A stretch of DNA of 64,000 nt from assembly GCA_944380875.1 (NCBI GenBank), contig CALWJA010000099.1, forward strand, positions 1 to 64,000. Reading direction: 5' to 3'. This document shows positions 1 to 9,547 of the stretch, in pieces. The notes beneath the pieces are model-generated. The model made no database searches and had not been told where the DNA came from. It worked only from the letters and a program-made list of their open reading frames with translations. Source of the DNA: an uncultured Clostridia bacterium. GTDB lineage: Bacteria > Bacillota > Clostridia > Oscillospirales > Acutalibacteraceae. The position numbers and the translations under genes are program-made. How positions within the stretch are numbered: the stretch's first letter is position 1; every line of letters begins with the position of its first letter.

Positions 1-551
1 TATTCTGGAAGGAAATTACCAGATTCTCTTATAATAATGCTGAACAAATCTTGGATTCGGTGGCAGATTTTATGAAAGGCCCGGAATTTTTGAAAAATTT
101 GGATGGGGAAGCTTCCATAAAAGCCCATGGCGCAATGAACGAAAAATATGTTCCGATCGAAGCCCTTCCTTTCCGGTATAATATAAGGAGTCAAGACCCC
201 TATTCCTATAAACGTTTGAGTCTGTTTTCAAAGGCTATGTATGTTTTGACCATTAACGGTCATCTTCTGCCGGGATTCCTTTTAAGACATGTTCCGCAGG
301 TTATTGCGTATGACTGGTATTTTGTTCCCGGGAAAAACTTCAGAAGAAAATATTTGATCCCTGTTAATCCAAACGACGGAACAGCATGTATACGCACCAT
401 CAATAGAAAACGGTGTTTTGCGATGATCCGGAAGTATAGAAAAGTTATGAAGAATTATAAGAAAAACCATGCGGCTGTTGAAGCGGCATATAGAAATGCA
501 TTCTCTGAATTTACTTCTGAAACATTCTGGAAGGAGTATTTGGGAATATGA
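1..551 (+). CDS. C-terminal part of an unidentified protein, possibly a polysaccharide-locus glycosyltransferase
   Basis: The reading frame is open from base 3 with no stop, so the true start lies left of the window and about 182 C-terminal codons are seen. The fragment is rich in aromatic and basic residues, has no clear membrane segment except a weakly hydrophobic stretch near the middle (around LLPGFLLRHVPQVIAYDW), and ends in a basic helical tail. I do not recognise a diagnostic motif. Its stop codon overlaps the start of the next gene by 4 bases (ATGA), so the two are translationally coupled and probably work in the same pathway; the neighbour carries a polysaccharide pyruvyl transferase domain. 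A glycosyltransferase of a surface-polysaccharide cluster is the best guess, by context only. Confidence 0.5.
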   Translation, partial: FWKEITRFSYNNAEQILDSVADFMKGPEFLKNLDGEASIKAHGAMNEKYVPIEALPFRYNIRSQDPYSYKRLSLFSKAMYVLTINGHLLPGFLLRHVPQVIAYDWYFVPGKNFRRKYLIPVNPNDGTACIRTINRKRCFAMIRKYRKVMKNYKKNHAAVEAAYRNAFSEFTSETFWKEYLGI

Positions 552-2920
552 AAATACATGCACATGGGAAATTTATGAAACGCTTGGCTGCCGCTTATAG
601 GGCTTTTCAAAATTCCGGGAAGAAGCCCGAGCCTATTTCGCAGCCGGCGCAGGAAGTTAATCCGCTTTCCCCTCCTATTACAAATAAGGAGCCTGCGGAA
701 ACGGTGGCAGATCTGAAAACACAATATTGCTGCGGCTGCGGCACTTGTTTTAACAGCTGCCCAGTTGATGCAATTTCCATGACTCACGATTCCATGGGCT
801 ATCTGGTGCCTTATGTGGATCCGGAAAAATGTATCCACTGCGGGTTATGTGTAAAAAAATGCCCCGTTTTAAGCCCGAAATATGAGAATAGAAAAGAGCC
901 GGATTGCTATGCGGTCATGGCTAACGATGAGATCCGGCAAAAAAGTTCCTCAGGCGGTGTATTTTCCTTGGTGGCCGATTATGTGTTCCGCCAGGGTGGA
1001 TATGTCTGCGGCGCTGCCTTTGCTGATGACCTGCATACAGTCGAGCATGTGATCATTTCATCTCCTGAGCAGATGGATAGGCTCCGCGGCTCTAAATATG
1101 TGCAGAGTGATACCGGCAAAATATATACAGAAATCCGCGAGCTCCTGCAGCAGGGAAAGCTGGTCCTTTTCACAGGATGCCCCTGCCAGGTGGCTGGGTT
1201 GGATAATTTCCTCGGAAAGCCCTACGATAACCTAATCAAGGTTGATCTTGTCTGCCATGGCGGCCCCTCTATGAAGGTGTTTACCCAATATTTAGAGGAG
1301 TCATATGGTGTAGAGAACCTGAAGGATTTTAAATTTCGTACTAAAAAGTTTGGATATAACTCCTTCCATCAGATTGCGTATTTAAAAGATGGCTCGGAAA
1401 TTGCAGGTAGTTTTCGTTTTGATCCTTATGAAAAGGCCATGCATTCCGGCGTAGGTCTGAAAGATATTTGCGGAGATTGCCCGTTTGCTGAGGCTCCCCG
1501 CCAAGGCGATATCACCATGGGTGATTTTTGGGGTGTAACAAAGTATAAAAAAGAACTGGGGGATAATCTAGGAACAAGCGTGCTTTTAGTGAATAATGAT
1601 AAAGGCGCGGAAATTCTTGAACAGATCAAGCCGAATATGAAGCTTATCGAACCAGTCCCCTTCAGCCACGCCAGAGCCAATAACCGTTTTGGAAGAAAAA
1701 TGAATATTCCTGTGGGCAGAAGATGGTTCTACAATATGCTTGGGAAACAGCCCTTTGCAAAAGCGGTGGAATATTCCTTAAACCGTAAATTTGATGTGGG
1801 TGTAATCGGTTTGTGGTTTGGATGGAATTATGGCAGTATGGCTACCTACTATGCTCTCCACTATGTTCTCACTCATATGGGTCTGTCTGTTTTAATGATT
1901 GAGAATTGCCTGAAACCGCAAGGGGCAGATGTCAATGCATCGCATTGTCGACAGGTAGCAAAAGACTATTATGATGTTAGCAATCAATACAGAGTGGCTG
2001 ACCTTTCTATGCTGAATAATCATTGCGATGCGTTTATTGTGGGTTCCGACCAGCTTTGGAATGTAGATTTGAGCCGCCCCTATGGGCAGATGTATTTTTT
2101 AGGTTTCGCAGGAGAAGCCAACAAGAAGATCGCCTATGGAACTTCTTTTGCTAAACCATATGCAGGAACAGAGGAAGAAAAGCTTATTTCCGGGTATAAT
2201 TTGCGCAGGTTTGACCATATCTCCGTCCGGGATCAGATTTCGGAAGAGGAATGCCGGAACGTATTTGGGATTGAAGATGTTGTGCAGGTCTGCGACCCCA
2301 CTTTCCTTTGCCCAATGGAAGGGTATGAGGAGTTGGCGGCCAGAGCTGATCTTAAAGAAGAAGATTCCTACATCTTGGCCTATATACTGGATTCAAATCC
2401 GGAAATAGGCAAGCAGCTGGAACAGCTGGCGGCCTTGAAAAAGAAGAAATTGTATGTAATATTAGATGAAGATCAGAGTGTATATGAGAAAAATAGGGAA
2501 CAGTTGGGGCTTTCCAAAAATTCACCGGTGCAGATACTTCCCAATATGGGGCTTTACGAATGGATCTGGTATTATAAGAATGCTTCTGCGGTTGTAACCG
2601 ATTCTTTCCACGGAACCATCTTTTCTGTAATTTTTCAGAAGCCTTTTATTTCTTTGATCAATCAGAGACGGGGCGGGCAAAGGTTTGTATCCCTCCTTGA
2701 GCCCATCTGCCTTATGGACAGATTGTTTGAAACACCTGATGCGATCTGCGCCAATGAGCGGCTGCTGGATGCTATGGATTATACGGAGGCTAATAAAAAG
2801 CTGGATGTTATTCGGGAAAAATCCAGAAAATGGCTGGAAAATGCCTTGTATTCTCCCAAAGAGGTAAAATCAAAGAGCATATATCCTTCTTTTGATTCCC
2901 GTCTGAAAGGGGAAATGTAA
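548..2920 (+). CDS. Fusion of an F420-hydrogenase-beta-like iron-sulfur domain with a polysaccharide pyruvyl transferase domain
   Basis: 790 residues. After a short basic N-terminus there are two 4Fe-4S ferredoxin motifs, CxxCxxCxxxCP with cysteines at 61, 64, 67, 71 and at 95, 98, 101, 105. Next comes a coenzyme F420 hydrogenase/dehydrogenase beta-subunit (FrhB/FdhB) region, with KSSSGGVFS near 130, GCPCQVAGL near 215 and GDITMGDFWG near 320. From about residue 415 a second domain resembles polysaccharide pyruvyl transferases (CsaB/WcaK type): GLWFGWNYGSMATYYAL, VGSDQLWN near 498 and TDSFHGTIFS near 684. Family knowledge suggests redox chemistry coupled to adding a pyruvyl ketal to a surface glycan, in the cytoplasm. 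The exact substrate cannot be read. It overlaps the upstream gene by 4 bases and is closed by a strong terminator, so it is the last gene of its operon. Confidence 0.85.
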   Translation: MKIHAHGKFMKRLAAAYRAFQNSGKKPEPISQPAQEVNPLSPPITNKEPAETVADLKTQYCCGCGTCFNSCPVDAISMTHDSMGYLVPYVDPEKCIHCGLCVKKCPVLSPKYENRKEPDCYAVMANDEIRQKSSSGGVFSLVADYVFRQGGYVCGAAFADDLHTVEHVIISSPEQMDRLRGSKYVQSDTGKIYTEIRELLQQGKLVLFTGCPCQVAGLDNFLGKPYDNLIKVDLVCHGGPSMKVFTQYLEESYGVENLKDFKFRTKKFGYNSFHQIAYLKDGSEIAGSFRFDPYEKAMHSGVGLKDICGDCPFAEAPRQGDITMGDFWGVTKYKKELGDNLGTSVLLVNNDKGAEILEQIKPNMKLIEPVPFSHARANNRFGRKMNIPVGRRWFYNMLGKQPFAKAVEYSLNRKFDVGVIGLWFGWNYGSMATYYALHYVLTHMGLSVLMIENCLKPQGADVNASHCRQVAKDYYDVSNQYRVADLSMLNNHCDAFIVGSDQLWNVDLSRPYGQMYFLGFAGEANKKIAYGTSFAKPYAGTEEEKLISGYNLRRFDHISVRDQISEEECRNVFGIEDVVQVCDPTFLCPMEGYEELAARADLKEEDSYILAYILDSNPEIGKQLEQLAALKKKKLYVILDEDQSVYEKNREQLGLSKNSPVQILPNMGLYEWIWYYKNASAVVTDSFHGTIFSVIFQKPFISLINQRRGGQRFVSLLEPICLMDRLFETPDAICANERLLDAMDYTEANKKLDVIREKSRKWLENALYSPKEVKSKSIYPSFDSRLKGEM

Positions 2921-2929
2921 AAAACAAAA

Positions 2930-2967
2930 CCGGAAAACGGATGTATTCCGTTTTCCGGTTTTTATTT
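2930..2967. terminator. Bidirectional intrinsic terminator
   Basis: A perfect 12-bp stem (CCGGAAAACGGA / TCCGTTTTCCGG) with a 5-base loop. It is followed by a T-rich tract on the plus strand and preceded by an A-rich tract that serves the minus strand. It sits between two convergent genes. Confidence 0.9.
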
Positions 2968-2971
2968 TGCA

Positions 2972-4624
2972 TTATGGCTTTGCTCTGTATTCATTAGGGG
3001 TAAAGCCTGTATATTTTTTGAAAGCCCGGTTGAAGGTCTGGGGAGTTATATACCCGGTTTTTTGGGCAATGGACTGGATCTTTTCATGGGAACCCCGCAG
3101 AAGTCTCTGAGCAAGCTGCATACGCAGATCCAGAATATAGCGGTTGAGGTTTTGGCCGGTGGCCTCTTTAAATAGGCGGGAAAGATAAGAAGGGTGCAGG
3201 TGAGCTACGTTGGATAGAGCTGTAAGGGAAAGATCCTCATGAAGATTTTTTCGAATATATTCTTCTACAATGGGGATGGCGTCCCAAAGCCGTTCCTTTT
3301 CATTCAGGGAACGGAGAAGCATTACCTCTCGGGAAAGTGTGTGCAAATACTCCATAGCATTGGCCCAGGAACCATGTTTTTCAGGCTGAAGAAGGGGATC
3401 CAATGGTATGCTTTTTTCGATTTTCTCCTTAAGTTCCCACAGGTTGATATATTTTAGAAGAAGAGTAGCGATGCGGAAATAAACCTCTGTAGCCGGTTCT
3501 TTTTGTGAGCTAGGGAGGGAGGAAAGTTTTTTGGTCATAACCTCAAAATGTTGTTGAAAAGCCTCTTCATCTCCCAGCTCCAAAGCCCTTTCCAGTTCGG
3601 GAAAGTTTTTCAGCAATGCTGCTGCGGGAGGAACGTCACTTTGCTGCCGGGTAGATCCACTGTCCGATTCCCAGATGCCTTCTGAAAAACGGTAGCGGCC
3701 GTATCCAAGTGTTTGGCGGATGGAAAAATAAAAAGGAGATAGATCCTGTAGTATAGCAGGTTCCCCACAGTAGGCGATGGAAACGGTCCGATGCAGATTT
3801 TTACGGCAGGATTTTTGAATTTGTTCAAAAACAGTCTCCCGTATTGCGTGCAGATCGGGGGTTTCCTTCCGGGAAGGAAACTGAAGCATCCATATCAGAA
3901 AAGAGTGATCCATAAAACAGCAAAAACGGGAAGTAAAATCTCGGATGGAATCCTGGCATAGAGCCTGCAGGGAATACAGAAGAAATTTTTCATCTCCCAA
4001 AGAGGAAGAGACGCTTGCATTAGCACCCATTTGTTGTTTTTGCGGCTGTGGATCCAGACAAAGCCCAAAAAGGAGAACCGGATTGCTGGCTTTCAAAAAA
4101 ATATTCAATTCATCCAGTTTATCCTGGGTTATGTCGCTTAGAGGGCAGTTTCCGTCCAAAAGAGAGGAAAGATATTGTTCCCGCAGAAGGGGAATTGCCT
4201 GCAAATAATATTGGCGGGCTTGTTCCAACGCATCGTGTAAAAGGGTAGCCTGTTCCAGCTCCTGGATAACTTCCCGCACAGTTTCCCGAATCTTTTGATC
4301 GGGTTCCATTTTTGTAAGATACCGTACATCCCGATTTTGAATAGATTGATAAATATAGTCGAAATCCCGCACGCCGCTGATAAAAATAACTCTGCACCGG
4401 GGCCAGCGCTTTTTGATCTCCTGATACATTTCAAGGCCATTCATTTCCGGCATATGGATATCTGTGAGAACAATGTCGACCCGCACTTTTCCCAGTGTTT
4501 CCAGTGCTTCCGCAGCCGAACAGGCGGAAAGGAGCTCTACGTCATCTCCTTGGAGGCTTTCCAGAATATCCAGAAGCCCTTCTGCCACTTCCGGTTCATC
4601 ATCCACAATAAGAAGTCTATACAT
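2972..4624 (-). CDS. AraC-type response regulator (YesN family)
   Basis: 550 residues. The N-terminal receiver domain has the acidic pocket VDDE at 7-10 and the phospho-acceptor Asp55 in VLTDIHMPEMNG. A long linker of about 300 residues follows. Two AraC-family helix-turn-helix units occupy roughly 450-550 (LSLTALSNVAHLHPSYLSRLF and IQSIAQKTGYITPQTFNRAFK). It is a cytoplasmic DNA-binding regulator. Its start overlaps the end of the sensor kinase gene by 8 bases, so the two form a YesM/YesN-type pair. The divergent sugar-uptake genes to its right are the most likely target, as is typical of this family. Target and signal are inferred from position. Confidence 0.93.
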   Translation of the reverse strand: MYRLLIVDDEPEVAEGLLDILESLQGDDVELLSACSAAEALETLGKVRVDIVLTDIHMPEMNGLEMYQEIKKRWPRCRVIFISGVRDFDYIYQSIQNRDVRYLTKMEPDQKIRETVREVIQELEQATLLHDALEQARQYYLQAIPLLREQYLSSLLDGNCPLSDITQDKLDELNIFLKASNPVLLFGLCLDPQPQKQQMGANASVSSSLGDEKFLLYSLQALCQDSIRDFTSRFCCFMDHSFLIWMLQFPSRKETPDLHAIRETVFEQIQKSCRKNLHRTVSIAYCGEPAILQDLSPFYFSIRQTLGYGRYRFSEGIWESDSGSTRQQSDVPPAAALLKNFPELERALELGDEEAFQQHFEVMTKKLSSLPSSQKEPATEVYFRIATLLLKYINLWELKEKIEKSIPLDPLLQPEKHGSWANAMEYLHTLSREVMLLRSLNEKERLWDAIPIVEEYIRKNLHEDLSLTALSNVAHLHPSYLSRLFKEATGQNLNRYILDLRMQLAQRLLRGSHEKIQSIAQKTGYITPQTFNRAFKKYTGFTPNEYRAKP

Positions 4625-6392
4625 GTTCGTTGCCTCCCTTGTTTTCAGAAACGCGTATACGGAGGACTACTTTCAGCCCTCCAAGGGAGCTGCGGCTCAG
4701 AAAAACGCCGCAGTTCTCACCATACCGCAGGCGGAGACGCCTGTGAATATTGATTATGCCTGTAATTTCCGGCGGATGTTCAGCTTTTAATTTTTCCTCC
4801 ATTGTCTGTATATCCGCATCATCCAATTGACGTCCATTGTCTTCCGCTACGATATCAAGATAGCCGTTAGAAAGCAAAAGATAATGCAAATGGAAAAAGG
4901 TGTCTCCGGGGCAGTTTTCCACAGAGTATTTAACGGTGTTTTCGCAAACAGGCTGCAGGATTAAACGGGGAACCGGTATGTTTTTGATTTCTTCGGGAAG
5001 AGGATCGATCTGTATGGTGAGTCGGTTGCGAAAACGGATAGATTGAATTTCGCAATAGTTGCGAGCGTGAACCAGTTCCTCTTCCAATGGAATGGTATCC
5101 CGGCCGTTTCGGGCAATATATTGAAAATACGAACCCATGAGACCGGATAGAAGAAGGGCGCCGTCTGTATCGTCTGCCCGTATCCGTTTGTTTAGGATGA
5201 AAAAGCTGTTGTATAAAAAGTGGGGGTCAATTTGGGATTGCAGCTGCTTTAATTCGGCATGCTGGGCTAGCATCTGCTGCTGATACGCTTGCTGGATCGA
5301 TTCCTGCAGGCGCAGAATCATTCTGTCAAACGCCTGGTATAGATAATGGAATTCTCCCTGCCCTCCTGGGCAGATCTGGATATTAAGATTGCCTTCTTCT
5401 ATGGTATGAAAGGCTTTCACCAAACGGTTCAGGGGCTTATGAATAAGCTTATACAGGAAAAAGGAAAAGAGGATGGATGCAATAATGAAAAAAACGAGGA
5501 GAACCCATATCGTCCGGTAAAAAGGCTGCATTTCTTTTTGGATAGAGCTCTCCGGGATATATTGGATAAGGTAAACATCCGCAGGATAAAGCTGCTTGCA
5601 GAAAGCTATGTAGTTTTGGGAATCGCAGGAAAATTCCAAAATGGGATTTTCATTTACAGCCTTTTCCGGCAGACTTACAAGAGACGAATACAAAGTTGTA
5701 TCCTTAAGAATGGGAGATTCAGAAACCAGGATATGATTGCCGGAGCAGATGAGAAGCATATTGGTATCGGAACCAGCGCATTGTTCCAAAAAAAAGTTAC
5801 TGATGGAGAGATTAGAAAAGCAGGTACGGATGTAAAAAGCCGGTTTTTCCGGCTCCATCTTACTGGTATAGGGGCTTTCTGTTATATAGGTAAGTTTTCC
5901 GTCCATCAGAAAAAGTTCATTTTTTTTCTGAAGATCTAAATTTTTATATACATCCCGTAGCCCCTGCACAGCATTTCCAGTGGAATAAGGTGTTATGTTT
6001 GCATCGATATCCGGTATATATACATCGATACTTTCGATGAATTGGCTTCCGGACTGCACCGCCCAAAGCTTATCCTTTATATTACTCATGGCTTCTGAAA
6101 GATCATATGTATTATATTGATCTGAAAAAAGGCTCAGCTTATTGATATCCCAGTTGTTGTTCAAAATCGTTTGCAAGGATTGCAGCCGGTTGAACTCTTT
6201 TTTGAGAACGCTGGAAGTATAATTTCCCGTGTTTTCCACAGAACGAACCAATTCTCTGCGGATTTTGTCTGTCCCCTGTTGATACAGCAGTAAGCTCCCT
6301 GAAAAAAGCAGCAGCATTGCCAGGCTGAATACAAAACAGGTTTTATGAAAGGTAGTAAAAATAAAATGCTTTTTTTGAGGCGTAACACTCAC
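4617..6392 (-). CDS. Membrane sensor histidine kinase (YesM family)
   Basis: 591 residues. There is a transmembrane helix at about 13-33, an extracellular sensing region of about 250 residues, a second transmembrane helix near 290-312 and a HAMP-like linker. The YesM-type kinase core (His_kinase plus HATPase_c) follows. The phospho-acceptor is His391 in QIDPHFLYNSFF; the ATP-binding region shows PVCENTVKYSVEN and VAEDNGRQL. Proteins of this type usually sense carbohydrates or a solute-binding protein outside the cell and phosphorylate a YesN regulator, here the overlapping downstream gene. It is transcribed divergently from a sugar-binding lipoprotein that may present the ligand. Confidence 0.93.
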   Translation of the reverse strand: MSVTPQKKHFIFTTFHKTCFVFSLAMLLLFSGSLLLYQQGTDKIRRELVRSVENTGNYTSSVLKKEFNRLQSLQTILNNNWDINKLSLFSDQYNTYDLSEAMSNIKDKLWAVQSGSQFIESIDVYIPDIDANITPYSTGNAVQGLRDVYKNLDLQKKNELFLMDGKLTYITESPYTSKMEPEKPAFYIRTCFSNLSISNFFLEQCAGSDTNMLLICSGNHILVSESPILKDTTLYSSLVSLPEKAVNENPILEFSCDSQNYIAFCKQLYPADVYLIQYIPESSIQKEMQPFYRTIWVLLVFFIIASILFSFFLYKLIHKPLNRLVKAFHTIEEGNLNIQICPGGQGEFHYLYQAFDRMILRLQESIQQAYQQQMLAQHAELKQLQSQIDPHFLYNSFFILNKRIRADDTDGALLLSGLMGSYFQYIARNGRDTIPLEEELVHARNYCEIQSIRFRNRLTIQIDPLPEEIKNIPVPRLILQPVCENTVKYSVENCPGDTFFHLHYLLLSNGYLDIVAEDNGRQLDDADIQTMEEKLKAEHPPEITGIINIHRRLRLRYGENCGVFLSRSSLGGLKVVLRIRVSENKGGNEHV

Positions 6393-6801
6393 CTGCCCTT
6401 TTTACATAGAAAAAGAAAGTGCTTTTAATAGGCGAAAATTTGCAACATTTTGCGGATGCATTCCATTAGGAAAAACTATAAAAAGCCTTGGTGTTTGGAA
6501 ATACATACTCTTTCACATATAGAAAAAATGTAATGAACGGAAATGTAAAAACACCAAGCAAATTTCTTATTAAAGTATATAAAATATACATATAATAGTC
6601 AATATTTTAGTGTAACAAGTTAAAAAGTGTTCAGAAATGTTAAGATTTGCCCCTAAAAAACAGAATCTACCTCCTATATAATTAGAGCAGAAAAACTCCT
6701 GCAGCTTCCGGAAGCAGACCAGGGAAATGCCTATCATACTATACAGATGAATGAAACAGATGGGTATATTAGCAATAGGCATATAAAAAGGAGGAATAAG
6801 A
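6393..6801. promoter_or_regulatory. Divergent intergenic region between kinase and binding-protein genes
   Basis: 409 AT-rich bases without a credible gene. It holds a perfect 10-bp inverted repeat, CTTGGTGTTT at 6487-6496 and AAACACCAAG at 6549-6558, about five helical turns apart, which could be response-regulator half-sites. A TATAAT hexamer lies at 6677-6682 without a well-spaced -35 box, as would suit an activator-dependent promoter. The ribosome site GGAGGAATAAG directly precedes the binding-protein gene. Function is inferred from position only. Confidence 0.5.
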
Positions 6802-8517
6802 ATGAAGTGTAAAGGGAAACGGTTTCTGGCTATGCTTTTGGCATGTGCACTAATGGCGGGCCCGGCCGCGGGCTGCCAGTCTCAGGAGACAGCTTCCGAG
6901 AATGCATCTTCCGATGCCGGAAACAGCAATTCCGGCACTTCCCAAGTGGAAGAAGCAGATCCTTACGGCCCTATGCCGGAGAGAATCACCCTCACAATCG
7001 GGCGCAGTGAAGACGCAAACGTAACCTATGTAGAAGGGGAAAATTCGGCGGATAACTATGTAGTCCGTTATATGAGCGAGAAGCTGAACATTGATTATAA
7101 GCACGCTTTCAGTGTTCCCGGCACGGAATACAGCAATAAGGTATCTCTGGCCATAACGGGCGGAGATATCCCCGATACCATGACAGTTTCCGAGATCCAG
7201 CTCCGCCAGCTGGTGGAAGCGGACATGATCGAGGATCTGACAGATGTGATGAATGCGTATATGTCCGACAGTCTGAAGGAACGGTATGAGACTACGGATG
7301 GATACGCTCTGAAGAGCGCTACTTTCGACGGCAAAATTATGGCTATACCTAATGTAAATGCCGGTGAAGACGCTATTCCCATGCTGTATGTCCGGCAGGA
7401 TTGGCTGAAGGAATGCGGCTTGGAAGCTCCCAAGACCATGGAAGATGTTATCAATATCGCCAAGACCTTTAAGGAAAAGAAAATGGGCGGGGAAAATACC
7501 TGTGGCCTTTTGGTGCAGCAGGAGATCATCACGGTTGGCAACAGTATGTATGGCTTGGATGCTGCTTTCGGCGTGCATCATTCTTTCCCGGAATTGTGGT
7601 ATACCAAGGATGACGGCAGCCTGACTTACGGTTCTATTGAGCCCGAAACCAAGGAAGCCCTGACCGCCATTCGGAAAATGGTGGAAGACGGCGTGATCGA
7701 GAAGGAATTTTCTGTTCGGGATCAGGATAAATGCAACGAGCTGGTCACTTCCGGCAAGGCGGGAATCTTCTTTGCCTGCTGGTGGAACCTGAACTGGCCT
7801 CTTTTCGATATGACAAAAGAAGATCCCAGCGTGGAATGGGATGCGTATATGGTTCCTCTTGATGAGGACGGGAAATACAACACCCATATGATGGCTCCTA
7901 CCACCAATTATCAGGTAGTCCGCAAGGGATATGAGTATCCGGAAGCAGTTGTTAAGACCGCCAACATGCAGGTGGACATCGATATTGACCAGGGCAACAG
8001 CATCAAGGAGAGCAACGATATTAGCTTCAGCTGGACCATGATGCCGTTCTCCCTGCTTCTCACCGGTTACGATACCCGTCAATCTAACGCAATCCGGACT
8101 CTGGATATCGTAGAAGGAAAGATTACGGAAGACCAATATACCGATGCGGAAAAGAATGTTATCAATGATGAAGAAAGATACAAGGTAAGTCAGTATAACG
8201 CGATTGAGACTTTTAACGAAGGCGGGTATCCAGCTTTGTTTGAAAATAATCTCAATTCTCCATGGGCATTTTGGAGGGGCTGCTATATTATGGCCTTGGA
8301 AGAGGGCAACACCAACCATGTAATGGGCGCAACCTATTCCTATTCTCCCACTATGGAAAGCAAATGGGCTACTTTGCAGAAACTGGAGGCGGAAACCTTC
8401 CTGCAGATCCTTACAGGGGATAAACCTGTGGACGAGTTTGATACGTTCGTCAGCCAGTGGAGATCTCTGGGCGGCGATACCATTATCCAGGAATTGACCG
8501 ATATGATTCAGGAATAA
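6802..8517 (+). CDS. Extracellular sugar-binding lipoprotein of an ABC importer (LplA type)
   Basis: 571 residues. The signal peptide has a lysine-rich start and hydrophobic core and ends in a lipobox (GPAAGC, Cys25), so the protein is exported and anchored to the outer face of the membrane. A Ser/Asn/Gly/Glu-rich linker is followed by a family 1-type solute-binding fold with Trp- and Tyr-rich segments typical of sugar pockets. Length matches LplA-like binding proteins (about 500-570). Two inner-membrane permeases follow in the same direction, and no ATPase is encoded nearby, as is usual when a shared MsmK-like ATPase is used. Probable ligand is an oligosaccharide; it cannot be specified. Confidence 0.92.
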   Translation: MKCKGKRFLAMLLACALMAGPAAGCQSQETASENASSDAGNSNSGTSQVEEADPYGPMPERITLTIGRSEDANVTYVEGENSADNYVVRYMSEKLNIDYKHAFSVPGTEYSNKVSLAITGGDIPDTMTVSEIQLRQLVEADMIEDLTDVMNAYMSDSLKERYETTDGYALKSATFDGKIMAIPNVNAGEDAIPMLYVRQDWLKECGLEAPKTMEDVINIAKTFKEKKMGGENTCGLLVQQEIITVGNSMYGLDAAFGVHHSFPELWYTKDDGSLTYGSIEPETKEALTAIRKMVEDGVIEKEFSVRDQDKCNELVTSGKAGIFFACWWNLNWPLFDMTKEDPSVEWDAYMVPLDEDGKYNTHMMAPTTNYQVVRKGYEYPEAVVKTANMQVDIDIDQGNSIKESNDISFSWTMMPFSLLLTGYDTRQSNAIRTLDIVEGKITEDQYTDAEKNVINDEERYKVSQYNAIETFNEGGYPALFENNLNSPWAFWRGCYIMALEEGNTNHVMGATYSYSPTMESKWATLQKLEAETFLQILTGDKPVDEFDTFVSQWRSLGGDTIIQELTDMIQE

Positions 8518-8541
8518 GAGTATCGGTAGATTGTGAATACG

Positions 8542-8588
8542 CCGGCCGGTGCGGAAGGGGAGACCCGGTTCCAGCGCCGGCCGGTTTT
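8542..8588 (+). terminator. GC-rich hairpin between binding-protein and permease genes
   Basis: CCGGCCGG at 8542-8549 can pair with CCGGCCGG at 8577-8584, and TTTT follows. The permease ribosome site begins right after. Such a structure can protect the binding-protein mRNA end or cause partial termination, giving more binding protein than permease. Seen as sequence; the role is inferred. Confidence 0.6.
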
Positions 8589-8609
8589 CCATAAGGGAGG
8601 TTGCATGTT

Positions 8610-9530
8610 TTGACAAAGGTAAAAAATAAAGGGGTTCGGAGAAGAATCTGGACGCTTCCCTATCACCTGATGCTCCTGCCGGGAATCCTGTTTCTGCTTG
8701 TGTATCATATTGCTCCTATGTTCGGTTCCGTTATAGCGTTTCAGGATTTTGTTCCGGCGAAAGGTTTCTTTGGTTCCAAATGGGTAGGGTTGGAAAATTT
8801 CAAGTTCATGTTTCAATTGCCCGATACATGGAGTATCCTTTCCAATACCCTTATCATAGCCGTGTCAAAGATCGTTTTTAATTTAATTTTCGCAGTTTTG
8901 TTTGCCGTATTACTGAACGAATTGCGGCATCTTTGGCTTAAAAAGGCAATTCAGACCATTGCGTATCTGCCCCATTTCTTATCCTGGGTTATTCTAGCAA
9001 CCATATTTCGGGATATTTTGGATCCCAGCGGGCTGGTAAATACAGTTCTTATGAATCTCCATCTGATTCAGGAACCCATCTTCTTTTTAGGAGACAACAG
9101 CTGGTTCCAGGGCGTGATTGTGGCCACCGACGTCTGGAAGGAATTCGGCTACAGCGCCGTTATGTTTATAGCGGCCTTGGCGGGAGTGAACCCGGAATTG
9201 TATGAAGCGGCTGCCATCGATGGCGCCGGCAGGCTTCGCAGAATCTGGCATATTACCCTTACCTGCATCCGGCCCACCATCGTTTTGGTGGCTACGCTGA
9301 ATATTGCGAATATTTTCAATGCGGGCTTTGACCAGATTTTTAACTTGTATAGCCCGGTTGTATATGCCAGCGGAGATGTAATCGATACATATGTTTACAG
9401 AGCGGGTTTTGTCAGCGCCCAGTATTCCCTGGCCACCGCTGTGGGTCTTATGAAATCCATTGTAAGCTTTCTCCTGATTATCGTTTCGTATAAATTGGCG
9501 GACCGCTTTGCCGGCTATCGTATTTTCTGA
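8610..9530 (+). CDS. ABC sugar transporter permease (LplB/YteP type)
   Basis: 306 residues with about six transmembrane helices. It carries the conserved EAA loop of binding-protein-dependent permeases, EAAAIDGAGRLRRIWHITL, which docks on the ATPase. The start is set at TTG 8610 because AAGGGAGG ends at 8600, nine bases upstream; the in-frame TTG at 8601 abuts that site and is unlikely, and an ATG at 8605 is out of frame and stops at once. It forms the membrane channel with the next gene, for import of the ligand bound by the upstream lipoprotein. Confidence 0.92.
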   Translation: MTKVKNKGVRRRIWTLPYHLMLLPGILFLLVYHIAPMFGSVIAFQDFVPAKGFFGSKWVGLENFKFMFQLPDTWSILSNTLIIAVSKIVFNLIFAVLFAVLLNELRHLWLKKAIQTIAYLPHFLSWVILATIFRDILDPSGLVNTVLMNLHLIQEPIFFLGDNSWFQGVIVATDVWKEFGYSAVMFIAALAGVNPELYEAAAIDGAGRLRRIWHITLTCIRPTIVLVATLNIANIFNAGFDQIFNLYSPVVYASGDVIDTYVYRAGFVSAQYSLATAVGLMKSIVSFLLIIVSYKLADRFAGYRIF

Positions 9531-9547
9531 AGGGAGGGGAATTGGGT

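Noticed and set aside
6850-8616. 588-codon minus-strand open frame opposite the sugar-binding lipoprotein
   Set aside because: It is an antisense shadow of a well-supported gene, with no ribosome site and an implausible His/Ile/Phe-rich composition.
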